This document shows positions 26,667-36,000 of a stretch of 64,000 nt of DNA, piece by piece; position 1 is the first letter of the stretch; each line of letters begins with the position of its first letter. The notes below the pieces were generated by a model. That model was not told where the DNA came from and searched no databases. It saw only the letters and a list, made by a program, of their open reading frames with translations. The position numbers and the translations under genes are program-made. Location of the stretch: assembly GCF_944324525.1 (NCBI RefSeq), contig NZ_CALUWS010000003.1, forward strand, positions 52,479 to 116,478. Reading direction: 5' to 3'. This DNA is from an uncultured Desulfovibrio sp. (lineage in GTDB: Bacteria > Desulfobacterota > Desulfovibrionia > Desulfovibrionales > Desulfovibrionaceae).

Positions 26667-28007
26667 ATGTCCACGGATCCCGCCACGTCTTTTCCCGTTT
26701 CACCGGACCCCGACCTCGCGAAACGGTTGCCGCGGACGGCCTATGTGCTGCTCTGGTTCCCGCTGTCGTCCGAGACTTTCATCTTCCGCGAAGTGCAGCG
26801 CCTTGCCGCCCTGGGCATGCCGCTGCGCGTCTACACCATGTACGGCACGCGGCTCAAGGGCAGCAGCGAGGAGATGCGGCAATGTCCCCTGCCCATCCTG
26901 CGCCTGGGAGTGAAGGGCACAGCCCGCATCCTCGGCGCCTTCTTCCGGGCGCTGAGGTGCGATCCCGGCGCGGTCTGGCGGCTCATGCGCGAAGGGCTTT
27001 TCCGGCGCATGCGCAATCTGGAGGCGCTGGGGGAAAACGTCTGGTGCTTCCTGGCCGGCTTCCTGTTGGCGGAGCAGGCCCGGCGCGACAAGGTGGAGCT
27101 GCTGCACTCGGCCTGGGGCAACGGCTGCGCCACGGCCGTCTGGGTGGCTTCGCGCATATCGGGCATCCCCTTCGCCTTTACCGGGCGGGCGGGCGACATC
27201 TACCCGCAGGACGGCATCCTGCGCGAAAAATGCCGTGATGCTCTCTTCATCCGCACCAACAACATGGCCAATGTGCCGTGGCTGCAGAGCTTCTGCCCGC
27301 CGGACGAGCAGGACAAGGTGCATGCCGTGTACAACGGCCTGACCCTAGGGCAGCGTACGGAATGCGAGATGCCCTTCACGCCGCCCTTCCGACTTCTGGC
27401 GGTGGGCCGCTTCTGCCGCACCAAGGGCTTCCCCGAACTGCTGACCATGATGGCCCGCCTGCGCCGGGAAGGCGTCCCCGTGCAGCTCACGCTGGTCGGT
27501 GACGGCGGCTGGCGGCGCAAGCTCCATGCCCTGCGCCGCCGTCTGGCGCTGGAGGGCGTGGTGGACATGCCGGGCTTCGTGCCCAACGACCGCATACGGG
27601 AATACATGCGCAGTCATGACATGCTGGTGGTGCCCAGCGTGGTGCACACCAACGGCGACCGGGACGGCATCCCCAACGTCATCATGGAGGCGCTCTCCTG
27701 CCGCATGCCGGTGGTGGCCACCGACGTTTGCGGCATACGGGAAGTCATCGAGGACGGCGTGACCGGCCTGCTGGTTCCCCAGCGGGATCCCGCCGCTCTT
27801 GCCGACGCCGTGCGCCGCATGCTCTCCGACCGGGAGGCTGCGCGGCGCATGGCCGAAGCCGGACGCGAACGGGTGCTGGAGATGTTCGACAGCGCAAAAA
27901 ACATCCGGCAGCTGGCGGAGCTCTACGCCGAGCAGTATGCCGACTGGCGGGCCTCGCGTCCGGATGTCTGGCTCTTTACCCGCGGTCTGCCGCCGCAGGA
28001 CGACTAG
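26667..28007 (+). CDS. GT-B glycosyltransferase (GT4-like)
   Basis: A 446-aa glycosyltransferase with two Rossmann halves. The N-terminal part (AYVLLWFPLSSETFIFREVQ) matches WcaL/EPS-type enzymes, and the C-terminal nucleotide-sugar part has VGRFCRTKGFPELL and the E-x7-E motif in EALSCRMPVVATDV plus GIREVIEDGVTGLLV. It likely adds a sugar to a lipid or lipid-linked acceptor at the cytoplasmic face. CAGGAGTCGCC precedes the ATG. It is about 40% similar by eye to the next gene, suggesting a tandem duplication. Confidence 0.88.
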   Translation: MSTDPATSFPVSPDPDLAKRLPRTAYVLLWFPLSSETFIFREVQRLAALGMPLRVYTMYGTRLKGSSEEMRQCPLPILRLGVKGTARILGAFFRALRCDPGAVWRLMREGLFRRMRNLEALGENVWCFLAGFLLAEQARRDKVELLHSAWGNGCATAVWVASRISGIPFAFTGRAGDIYPQDGILREKCRDALFIRTNNMANVPWLQSFCPPDEQDKVHAVYNGLTLGQRTECEMPFTPPFRLLAVGRFCRTKGFPELLTMMARLRREGVPVQLTLVGDGGWRRKLHALRRRLALEGVVDMPGFVPNDRIREYMRSHDMLVVPSVVHTNGDRDGIPNVIMEALSCRMPVVATDVCGIREVIEDGVTGLLVPQRDPAALADAVRRMLSDREAARRMAEAGRERVLEMFDSAKNIRQLAELYAEQYADWRASRPDVWLFTRGLPPQDD

Positions 28008-28162
28008 AACGACATGGGCCGACCGCAGCTCTTGGCTGCCAGCATTGATAAGGAAGAGAGGGGTCTCTCCATCTCAGTCCGCCCGCTACCGACAGGCGCG
28101 GAGTGAAGCGTCCTTCCCGGCGAAACAAACTGCGTCGTCCCGCCCAGTGTCCAGGAGTTTGC

Positions 28163-29452
28163 ATGAACATGATCCCTGCTGCTGAAAATAGCCCTCTGCC
28201 TGCCGGTCTGCCGCATGTGGCGGTCGTCCTCCTCTGGTATCCGCTGTTCACTCAGCCCTTCATTTTCCGCGAGGTGGAGCAGCTGCGCCGTCATCTGCCG
28301 CTGACGGTCTACAGCCTGTATGGCCCCAGCCGGCAATACTGCTCCAGCGAGATGCTTGACTCCGTCGCACGGACCCGTACGCTCGGCATCCGCGCCCTGC
28401 CGCAGATTTTCCGGGAGCTGGCCGCCCAGCTCTGCACCCATCCGCGGCGCCTGTTCCGCCTGTTCCGGCAGGCGCTCTTCCGCCGCTGGCCGTCCTGGGA
28501 GGCACTGGGCGAAAACTGCTGGGCCTTTTTTGCCGGCCTTCTTCTGGCGCGACGCTTGCGGGAAGACGGTATGGACATGATCTACGCGCCGTGGCCGCGC
28601 GGCACGGCCACCGCCGCCCGTGTGGCGGCACAGCTTGCCGGCATCCCCTACGCCGTCGCCGTACGCGGCGGCGATCTGGCCCCGGCCGATCCCGATCTGG
28701 CGGACAAGCTGCGGGAGGCGCTCTTCGTCCGCGTCAACAACGCCGCCGACAAGGAACGCGCCGAAGCCTTTGCCGGCGGTGTGGCGCGGGACAAGACGGA
28801 ACTCGTCTACAACTGCCTGACCCTGCGCGGCGAGGCGACATGCCCGGCCCCGCTGCGGATGCCCGTACGACTGCTGGCCCTGGGCCTTTTTGACGTGACC
28901 AAGGGATTTGACGTGCTGCTCCGGGCCTGCGACATCCTGGCCCAGCGCGGCCGGCAGTTCACGCTGACGCTGGCCGGCGGCGGACACCGCTTCGGCCTCG
29001 GCCGGGAGGAAAAGCGCCTGCAGACCCTGCGCTCGCAGCTCGGTCTGGAAAACCGCGTCCAGTTCCCCGGTCTCGTCAGCCACAACGAACTGCCCCGGCT
29101 GCTCATGGCCCATGACATCTTCGTGGCGCCCTGCGTCATCCATCCTTCCGGCAGGCGGGACGGCATACCCAATACGGTCATCGAGGCCCTTTCCTGCGGC
29201 ATGCCGGTGGTCAGCAGCAACATCCATGCCCTGCCGGAAGTCGTCCGCAACGGCGAGACCGGCCTGACCGTCCCGCCCAATGACCCCGAAGCTCTTGCCG
29301 ACGCCATCCAGTGGTGCATGGAGCATCCCGACGAGGCCCGCCGGCTGGGCAGACAGGGGCAGGAACTGGCCAGAAAGATGTTCGATCCCGAGGCCAACAG
29401 CCGCAGGCTGGCGGAGATCTTCGCCGCGCACCATGCCGGGAGAAAGGCCTGA
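28163..29452 (+). CDS. GT-B glycosyltransferase (GT4-like), second copy
   Basis: A 429-aa paralogue of the preceding gene. The N-terminus VAVVLLWYPLFTQPFIFREV and C-terminal EALSCGMPVVSSNI and NGETGLTVPPND are parallel to the first copy. CCAGGAGTTTGC lies before the ATG. Its stop codon overlaps the asnB start (TGATG), so translation of the two is coupled. It should add a second sugar to the same product; sugar identity is unknown. Confidence 0.88.
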   Translation: MNMIPAAENSPLPAGLPHVAVVLLWYPLFTQPFIFREVEQLRRHLPLTVYSLYGPSRQYCSSEMLDSVARTRTLGIRALPQIFRELAAQLCTHPRRLFRLFRQALFRRWPSWEALGENCWAFFAGLLLARRLREDGMDMIYAPWPRGTATAARVAAQLAGIPYAVAVRGGDLAPADPDLADKLREALFVRVNNAADKERAEAFAGGVARDKTELVYNCLTLRGEATCPAPLRMPVRLLALGLFDVTKGFDVLLRACDILAQRGRQFTLTLAGGGHRFGLGREEKRLQTLRSQLGLENRVQFPGLVSHNELPRLLMAHDIFVAPCVIHPSGRRDGIPNTVIEALSCGMPVVSSNIHALPEVVRNGETGLTVPPNDPEALADAIQWCMEHPDEARRLGRQGQELARKMFDPEANSRRLAEIFAAHHAGRKA

Positions 29453-31365
29453 TGTGCGGCATTGCGGGCATATGCCTCTGCGGCGGTACGGGCCTTGCGG
29501 AAAACGCCGCCGCCCAGGTGGACGCCATGTGCCGCGCCATGCGGCATCGCGGGCCTGACGGTCAGGGCGTCTGGAGCGGCGACGGCGTGTGTCTGGGGCA
29601 TCGCCGCTTGTCCATCATCGACCTTGCCGGCGGCGCGCAGCCCATGCACAGCGCCGACGGCCGCTACCATGTGACCTTCAACGGCGAAATCTACAACTTC
29701 CCGGAACTGCGCAAGGAATTGGAAGCGCGGGGGCAGCGGTTCCGTACCACGTCGGATACGGAGATCATCCTTGCCGGCTGGCAGGTCTGGGGCCACGACT
29801 GCCTGCGTCACTTCGACGGCATGTTCGCCTTTGCTCTCTGGGATGCGCAGGAAAAGCGCCTCTTCTGCGCCCGGGACCGCTTCGGCAAGAAGCCCTTCTT
29901 CTATACGCTCCAGCAGGGCCGCTTTTTCTTCGCCTCCGAGCTGACCGCGCTCACCACGCTCCCGGAGCTGACCTTCACGCTCTCGCCCGAAGCCCTCATG
30001 CGCTATCTGGCCTACGAGTATGTGCCGACGCCGCAGACCATGTATGCGGAAGCGGCCTCCCTGCCGCCTTCACACTGGCTGGAGATCCACGAGGGCAGGC
30101 TGCGGCTGGAACGCTACTGGGAACTCCCCTTTCCTGACGAGCAGGATGCCCGCGGCGAGGAAGAGATCTGCGCGGCCTATCACGAACTGCTGGCCCGCGC
30201 CGTCCGCCGCCGCATGATCAGCGACGTCCCGCTGGGGGTCTTCCTTTCCGGCGGCATAGATTCGTCCATCGTGGCCGGGCTCATGGCCGGTCAGTCATCC
30301 ACGCCCATCAAGACCTTTTCCATCGGCTTTCAGGAAGCCAGCTACGACGAGAGCCGCTATGCCCGCATCGTGGCCCGGCGCTGGAACACCGATCACCATG
30401 AGCGCATCCTTTCCGCCGAGGAGTGCGCCGAACATCTGCCGCAGATCATCAGCCGCATGGACGTGCCCATGGCGGATGCCTCGGTGGCCCCCACCTGGCT
30501 GCTCTCCGGCGTGACCCGCGAAAAGGTCACCGTGGCCCTGGGCGGCGACGGGGCCGACGAGCTTTGGGCCGGCTACGAGCATTATATCGGCTACAAGGTC
30601 GCCACCTGGTACAACGCGCTGCCCGGCTGCCTGCGGCGGGGGATCCTCGAACCGCTTTGCCGCCTGCTGCCGTCCTCCTCCGGCTATATCAATCCGCGCC
30701 TTGCGGTGCAGACCTTCCTGCGCGGGGCACATGCGCCGGACTGGCTCCGCGTGCAGACCCTGCTGACGGCCCTCGACCCCGCGGCGCAGCGTGAGCTGCT
30801 GGCCCATCCCGATACGGCCTTCCTGACGGAGGAACGCCTCTTCGCCCCCACCCGGGAGCACTTCGAGCACTGGCCCGCCGGGCCCGCCCCGCTGGCCCGC
30901 GCCTTCCACGTCTACGCCCGGCAGTATCTGCTGGACGACATCCTGGTCAAGGTGGATCGCTGCTCCATGCTGCATTCCCTGGAAGTTCGGGCCCCCTTCC
31001 TGGACAGGGACGCCGCGGAATTCGTGGCGCGCCTGCCCATACGTCACAAGCTGCGCGGCTTCAAGCGCAAGTATCTGCTCAAACGGGCCTTTGCCGACGT
31101 GCTGCCGCCCGAGATCCTGCACCGCAACAAGCGGGGTTTCCAGATCCCCGTGGCCGCCTGGCTGCGCGGACGCATGCGGCCGCTGCTGGAGGAGATGCTC
31201 GGCGAATCCCGGCTGCGGCAGCAGGGCATCTTCGCGCCGCAGGCCGTACGCGCCCTCATGGAGGCGCACTTCAGCGGCCGGGCCGACATGCGCAAGCCGC
31301 TCTGGACGCTGCTCGTGCTGCAGCTCTGGCTGGAGGCGCAGCGCCGCCAGAACCGGGGGACATAG
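29452..31365 (+). CDS. asnB: Asparagine synthase-like glutamine amidotransferase
   Basis: A 637-aa enzyme with an N-terminal Ntn glutaminase domain (Cys2 after Met removal in MCGIAGICL; MRHRGPDGQGVW, LSIIDLAGGAQPM, FNGEIYNFPEL) and a C-terminal ATP-pyrophosphatase synthase domain with GVFLSGGIDSSIVAGLM. Both active sites look intact. It could make asparagine, but here the start codon overlaps the stop of a glycosyltransferase. Such enzymes are common in EPS and lipid clusters, where they amidate a carboxylated sugar or acyl product. The role in this locus is inferred from position. Confidence 0.88.
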   Translation: MCGIAGICLCGGTGLAENAAAQVDAMCRAMRHRGPDGQGVWSGDGVCLGHRRLSIIDLAGGAQPMHSADGRYHVTFNGEIYNFPELRKELEARGQRFRTTSDTEIILAGWQVWGHDCLRHFDGMFAFALWDAQEKRLFCARDRFGKKPFFYTLQQGRFFFASELTALTTLPELTFTLSPEALMRYLAYEYVPTPQTMYAEAASLPPSHWLEIHEGRLRLERYWELPFPDEQDARGEEEICAAYHELLARAVRRRMISDVPLGVFLSGGIDSSIVAGLMAGQSSTPIKTFSIGFQEASYDESRYARIVARRWNTDHHERILSAEECAEHLPQIISRMDVPMADASVAPTWLLSGVTREKVTVALGGDGADELWAGYEHYIGYKVATWYNALPGCLRRGILEPLCRLLPSSSGYINPRLAVQTFLRGAHAPDWLRVQTLLTALDPAAQRELLAHPDTAFLTEERLFAPTREHFEHWPAGPAPLARAFHVYARQYLLDDILVKVDRCSMLHSLEVRAPFLDRDAAEFVARLPIRHKLRGFKRKYLLKRAFADVLPPEILHRNKRGFQIPVAAWLRGRMRPLLEEMLGESRLRQQGIFAPQAVRALMEAHFSGRADMRKPLWTLLVLQLWLEAQRRQNRGT

Positions 31366-31431
31366 ACGGGGCGGCCGTCCGTGCCCGCCGCATGTTGCCA
31401 TGCTGTTACATAATTGGGCCGCCGTCAGGAC

Positions 31432-31460
31432 TTGCGGGCTCTCTGGGCAGTGTTTATAGT
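31432..31460 (+). promoter_or_regulatory. Candidate sigma-70 promoter of htpX
   Basis: TTGCGG (31432-31437), a 17-base spacer and TATAGT (31455-31460) lie 44 bases before the htpX ATG. Confidence 0.5.
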
Positions 31461-31504
31461 GGAAAGGAAACGCCCTGGCGGCGTAACCGTTCCAAGGAGT
31501 CTGC

Positions 31505-32380
31505 ATGACCAGTCAAATAAAAACGATCCTTCTGCTCGGCCTGCTTTCCGCCGTCATCATCGGCATGGGCGGCCTCGTGGGAGGACGCACCGGCCTTGTG
31601 ATCGCCTGCGGCCTGGCCCTTGTCATGAATATCGGGAGCTACTGGTTCTCCGATTCCATCGTCCTGCGCATGTACGGCGCACGAGAGCTGAGTCCCTCGG
31701 AAGCCCCCTGGCTGCATCAGATCGTGGAAGATCTGGCCCGGCGGGCCGGAGTCCCCAAGCCGCGCATCTGCAGCATCCCCGAAGAAGCCCCCAACGCCTT
31801 CGCCACCGGCCGCGATCCGGAACATGGCGTGGTTGCGGTGACCGACGGCATCCTGCGCATCCTTTCGCCGGAGGAGCTGCGGGGCGTCCTTGCCCATGAG
31901 ATGGCGCACATCGCCAACCGGGACATCCTCATACAAACCATTGCCGGGGTCATGGGTTCGGTCATCGTCATGCTGGCCAACATGCTGCAATTCACCGCCA
32001 TTTTCGGCGGCAACCGCAACAGCGACGGCGAGAACGGCGGCACGAGCCCTCTGGCGGCCATCGTGCTGGCCATCCTGGCGCCCATCGCCGCGAGCCTCAT
32101 TCAGATGGCCATCTCCCGCTCTCGGGAATACCTTGCCGATGAGACCGGCGCCCGGCTCTGCGGACAGCCGCTGGCGCTGGCCGGGGCCCTGCACAAGCTC
32201 AGCGGAGCCGCCGGGGCCCTGCCGCTGCACAGCGGCAACGCCTGCACCGAGCAGATGTTCATCGTCAAGCCGGTCTTTGGTTTCGGCGGCAGCATGAACA
32301 ATCTCTTCAGCACGCATCCGCCCATCGAGGAACGTATCCAGCGTCTTGTCGACATGAACCGCACGGGCCAGTACAGCTAA
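31505..32380 (+). CDS. htpX: Membrane zinc metalloprotease HtpX
   Basis: A 291-aa inner-membrane M48 protease that degrades misfolded membrane proteins. Two N-terminal helices (TILLLGLLSAVIIGMGGLVG and GLVIACGLALVMNIGSYWF), the zinc motif LAHEMAHIANRD, two more helices around 155-205, and the third zinc ligand in SREYLADETGA are all present. CAAGGAGTCTGC precedes the ATG. It is followed by a lipoprotein gene, probably in one transcript (26 bases apart). Confidence 0.95.
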   Translation: MTSQIKTILLLGLLSAVIIGMGGLVGGRTGLVIACGLALVMNIGSYWFSDSIVLRMYGARELSPSEAPWLHQIVEDLARRAGVPKPRICSIPEEAPNAFATGRDPEHGVVAVTDGILRILSPEELRGVLAHEMAHIANRDILIQTIAGVMGSVIVMLANMLQFTAIFGGNRNSDGENGGTSPLAAIVLAILAPIAASLIQMAISRSREYLADETGARLCGQPLALAGALHKLSGAAGALPLHSGNACTEQMFIVKPVFGFGGSMNNLFSTHPPIEERIQRLVDMNRTGQYS

Positions 32381-32406
32381 CGGCCGTGCGCCGCAAAGGA
32401 GCCACC

Positions 32407-32826
32407 ATGATCCGTCCGAGCTTCCTTCCCGCCCTTCTTTGCCTCTGCTGCCTTGCGCTCGCGGCCTGCGGCGCCCGGCAGAAGCAGGAGGACACGCTCT
32501 TTCCCAAAGACTGCGAAAAGACTTATACCTTCGCGCCCGGCAACTATATCATCGAGATCGCCGGCGGCTCGGAAGTGGTGCTGGATCCGCTGGTGCACGA
32601 CTTCCACCTGTTCTGCACGGCCGATCAGGCCCGGGACTACGTTCTTGAAGAGATCAGCAGTCACCGCCTGCCGTGCGGGGACTGGCGGGTCTATGTGGTC
32701 GGCGGCAGCTTCCGTGAACTGGCCCAGCCCGCAGGCAACGGCACCTTCGTGCTCAAGCGCATGGCCCCGCTGGTGGACTGGGTATCGGAGATGCCGGTGG
32801 GCAATCTGCGCTATGTGGAACCATAA
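32407..32826 (+). CDS. Small lipoprotein of unknown function
   Basis: A 139-aa protein. The N-terminus MIRPSFLPALLCLCCLALAACG has a lipobox LAAC, so it is membrane-anchored. The mature part has TYTFAPGNYIIEIAGGSEVV and no enzyme motif. AAAGGAGCCACC precedes the ATG. I do not recognise the family. Confidence 0.75.
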   Translation: MIRPSFLPALLCLCCLALAACGARQKQEDTLFPKDCEKTYTFAPGNYIIEIAGGSEVVLDPLVHDFHLFCTADQARDYVLEEISSHRLPCGDWRVYVVGGSFRELAQPAGNGTFVLKRMAPLVDWVSEMPVGNLRYVEP

Positions 32827-32898
32827 GCCCCGCATTCCCGGACATCTTCCCGCCGGGCGGGCCGCACCCGCAGTCCGGTCGGCAAAAACGCCATGAGC

Positions 32899-32931
32899 AG
32901 CGGCGGAGAGGGGATATCCTCCTCCGCCGCT
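32899..32931 (+). terminator. Hairpin after the lipoprotein gene
   Basis: AGCGGCGGAG (32899-32908) pairs with CTCCGCCGCT (32922-32931), with TTCCTTTCC after it. It lies 72 bases after the stop and may end the htpX-lipoprotein transcript. The T tail is weak. Confidence 0.5.
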
Positions 32932-33055
32932 TTCCTTTCCGGCCTGCGGCGGCCTCCGCCCGAAAACAGATGACATGCGGCGCGTATCCGGGCACATTGG
33001 GGGGACGTCCCGCCGGACGGGCGTCCGGCCATCGCCTGCGCTCAGGAGCATCACC

Positions 33056-36000
33056 ATGTCTTTTATTGCCGACCTGCACATACATTCGCGCTTTTCCCGC
33101 GCCACCAGCAGGCAGCTTACCCCCGCCCATCTGGCGGCCTGGGCCCGCTGCAAGGGCATCGACCTGCTGGGTACCGGCGACTTCACCCATCCCCAGTGGC
33201 GGCAGGAACTGCGTGATCAGCTCGTGGAGGATGCGGACAGCGGTTTGTACCGCCTGCGGCAGGGGCAAACGGAAACGCCCGATTTCCTGGAAGGGGACGG
33301 CGGCCTGCTGCACGATGCCGAGCCGCGTTTCATCCTGCAGACGGAGATAAGCTCCATCTACAAGCGCCACGGTAAGGTGCGCAAGGTACACAATCTGGTC
33401 TTCGTGCCCACGCTGGAAGATGCGGACAAGCTTTCCCGCCGTCTGGAAAGCATCGGCAACCTCGCCTCGGACGGCCGTCCCATCCTGGGACTGGACTCCC
33501 GCGACCTGTTGGAGATCTGTCTTGAGGTCTGCCCGGCATCGGTCCTCGTACCCGCCCATGTCTGGACGCCGTGGTTCGCCCTTTTCGGTTCCAAATCGGG
33601 ATTCGACCGGCTGGAGGACTGCTTCGGGGACCTTTCCTCCCATATTTTTGCGCTGGAGACGGGCCTTTCGTCCGATCCGGCCATGAACCGTCTGGTCAGC
33701 GCGCTGGACGGCTACGCGCTCATTTCCAATTCCGACGCCCACTCCGGGGCCAACCTCGGCCGCGAGGCCAACCTTTTCGCGGGCGCTCCCAGCTATGAAG
33801 GCCTGTTTTCGGCCCTGCGACGCGCGGCCCGCCGCGAAGCGCAGGACGGGCAGGACTGCCGTTTCCTCGGCACCCTGGAATTCTATCCCGAAGAGGGCAA
33901 GTACCATCTGGACGGACATCGCGCCTGTCAGGTCGTCATGACGCCGCGCGAGGCCCTGGCCTGCAACAATATCTGCCCGGTCTGCGGCAAGCCGCTCACC
34001 ATCGGCGTCTTGCATCGCGTCTGGGAACTGGCGGACAGGGAAGAGCCCGCCCGGCTTGCCCACGAACCGGACGTGCATCCGCTTATCCCCCTGCCGGAAC
34101 TGGTGGGAGAACTGCTGGGCGCGGGCGCGGGCTCCCGCAAGGTGCAGCAGCGATATGCCCGGCTCCTGCGCACGCTGGGCTCGGATATGGACATCCTCTG
34201 CCATCTGCCGCTGTCCGACATCGCCACCTGCTGGGATGCACTGGCCGAGGCCGTGGGCCGCATGCGGCGCGGCGAGGTGCACAGAGAGGGCGGCTATGAC
34301 GGCGAATACGGCGTCGTGCGCGTCTTTACGCCCGAAGAGGCCGCCGAGCTGCACGGCCAGCCCAGCCGGCGCAAAGCCGCTGCGGCACGCAGGAAAACCG
34401 CCGCTCCCGCTCTGCCCCTGCTGGAAAGCGGCGCGGGGACGCCGGAGCAGCCTGCCGCCTCTCCGGCGGAAGACATCCGCCATTTCCGGCAAGACCTGGA
34501 CGCGCAGGCCACGCCGGAGACGGATGAGGAAAGCGGCCCTGTCTTTTCCGAGGAACAGCTGACGGCCCTCACGGCAAGACCGGAGCCCGTGCTTGTGCTC
34601 GCCGGGCCGGGCGCGGGCAAGACGCGCGTGCTGGTGGGCCGCCTGCGCCATTTGCTGCGGCAGGGCATCGCTCCCCGCGAACTGCTGGCCATCACCTTCA
34701 CCCGGCGGGCCGCGGCGGAGATGCGTGAACGTCTGACTGCGGACCATGCCGGGCCGGAAGACGTCCTTCCCGCCTGCGATACGCTGCACGCGCTGGCCTG
34801 GGGCCACCTGCAGCAGCAGGACCCACACGCCGTCCTGCTTTCGGATGAGGCGGCACGCGATCTTTTCCACATGGCCAGTCCGGCACTGAGTCGCGAGGAG
34901 GCCCGCGCCCATTTCGAGGCCTATGCCCTCTGGCGGGAAAAGGAACTGCACGGCCGCCGCCTGCCTCCCGATGCCGGAGAGCTGCCGTTGCTGGGCGCGC
35001 CTTCGCAGCCGTGGCATGCCGCCGCCTGCGCCTATGACGCCGCCAAACAGCGGCATACGCCGCGTCTCTATGACTACGCCGATCTGCTGGACGACTTCCT
35101 GCTGGCCGTCAAACGCGGGGAAGCGCCTGCCCGGCAACAGGTGCTGGTGGACGAGATCCAGGACCTTTCCCCCAAGCAGCTCGCCATCGTACGCGCGCTC
35201 CTGCCGGAAGACGGCTGCGGCTTTTTCGGCATCGGCGACCCCGATCAAGCCATTTACGGCTTCCGTGGCGCTCAGGGGCAGGATGAAGAAAGCATTCGCG
35301 CCATCTGGCCCGCACTGCGAGTCTTCCACCTTGCCCGCAGCTATCGGGCGGGGCAGGGCGTCCTGGATGCCGCACGCCGCATCCTGCGCCAGCGCGGTCA
35401 GTGCGGCGCGCTGCATGCCGTTCGTCCGCTGGCCAGCAGTCTGCATCTTTTTGCCGCGCCCACGCCGCAGGCCGAGGCCCGCTGGATCGCCGGGCATATG
35501 GTACGGCTGCTGGGCGGGTCCTCCCTTACCCTGCACCGAGAGGGGGACGCCACGGGCAATGTGCTGGACGGCACGCTTTCTCCCGGCGATATGGCGGTGC
35601 TCGTACGCATCAGGGCGCAGATCCCGGTCATCCGGGAAGCCCTTGAGGCCGCGGGCATCCCCTGCCGCGCTCCCGCCGAGGAAAGTTGCGGCCGGGACGA
35701 TTTCTGCCGTGCCGTCCTCCTTGCCGCCGCGCAGGCCGAAGGCATGGCGGGATGCGTGCCGTCCTCATGGAGCGAGGCCGCGAGCCGCCTGAGCGGGGAG
35801 GGGAGCCGTCTGACCTGCGAGGAGCTGATGCGGGCCCTGGCCGCGCCCGAAGGAAACGCCCTGCCGCCCGATGCCGCGGGCAAACGGCTCTGCAACCTCC
35901 TGAAGCTGGACAGCACCCGCGGCGGCCTTTTGCTGCGGCAACCGGCCTGGCGGCAGCTCTGCCGTCTCTGGCGGCAAAGCGGCGGCTGGGCGGAACTGTT

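Noticed and set aside
32753-35536. A 927-codon open frame antisense to the EndoQ-helicase fusion
   Set aside because: The sense strand has complete PHP and helicase motifs, so this is a GC shadow.
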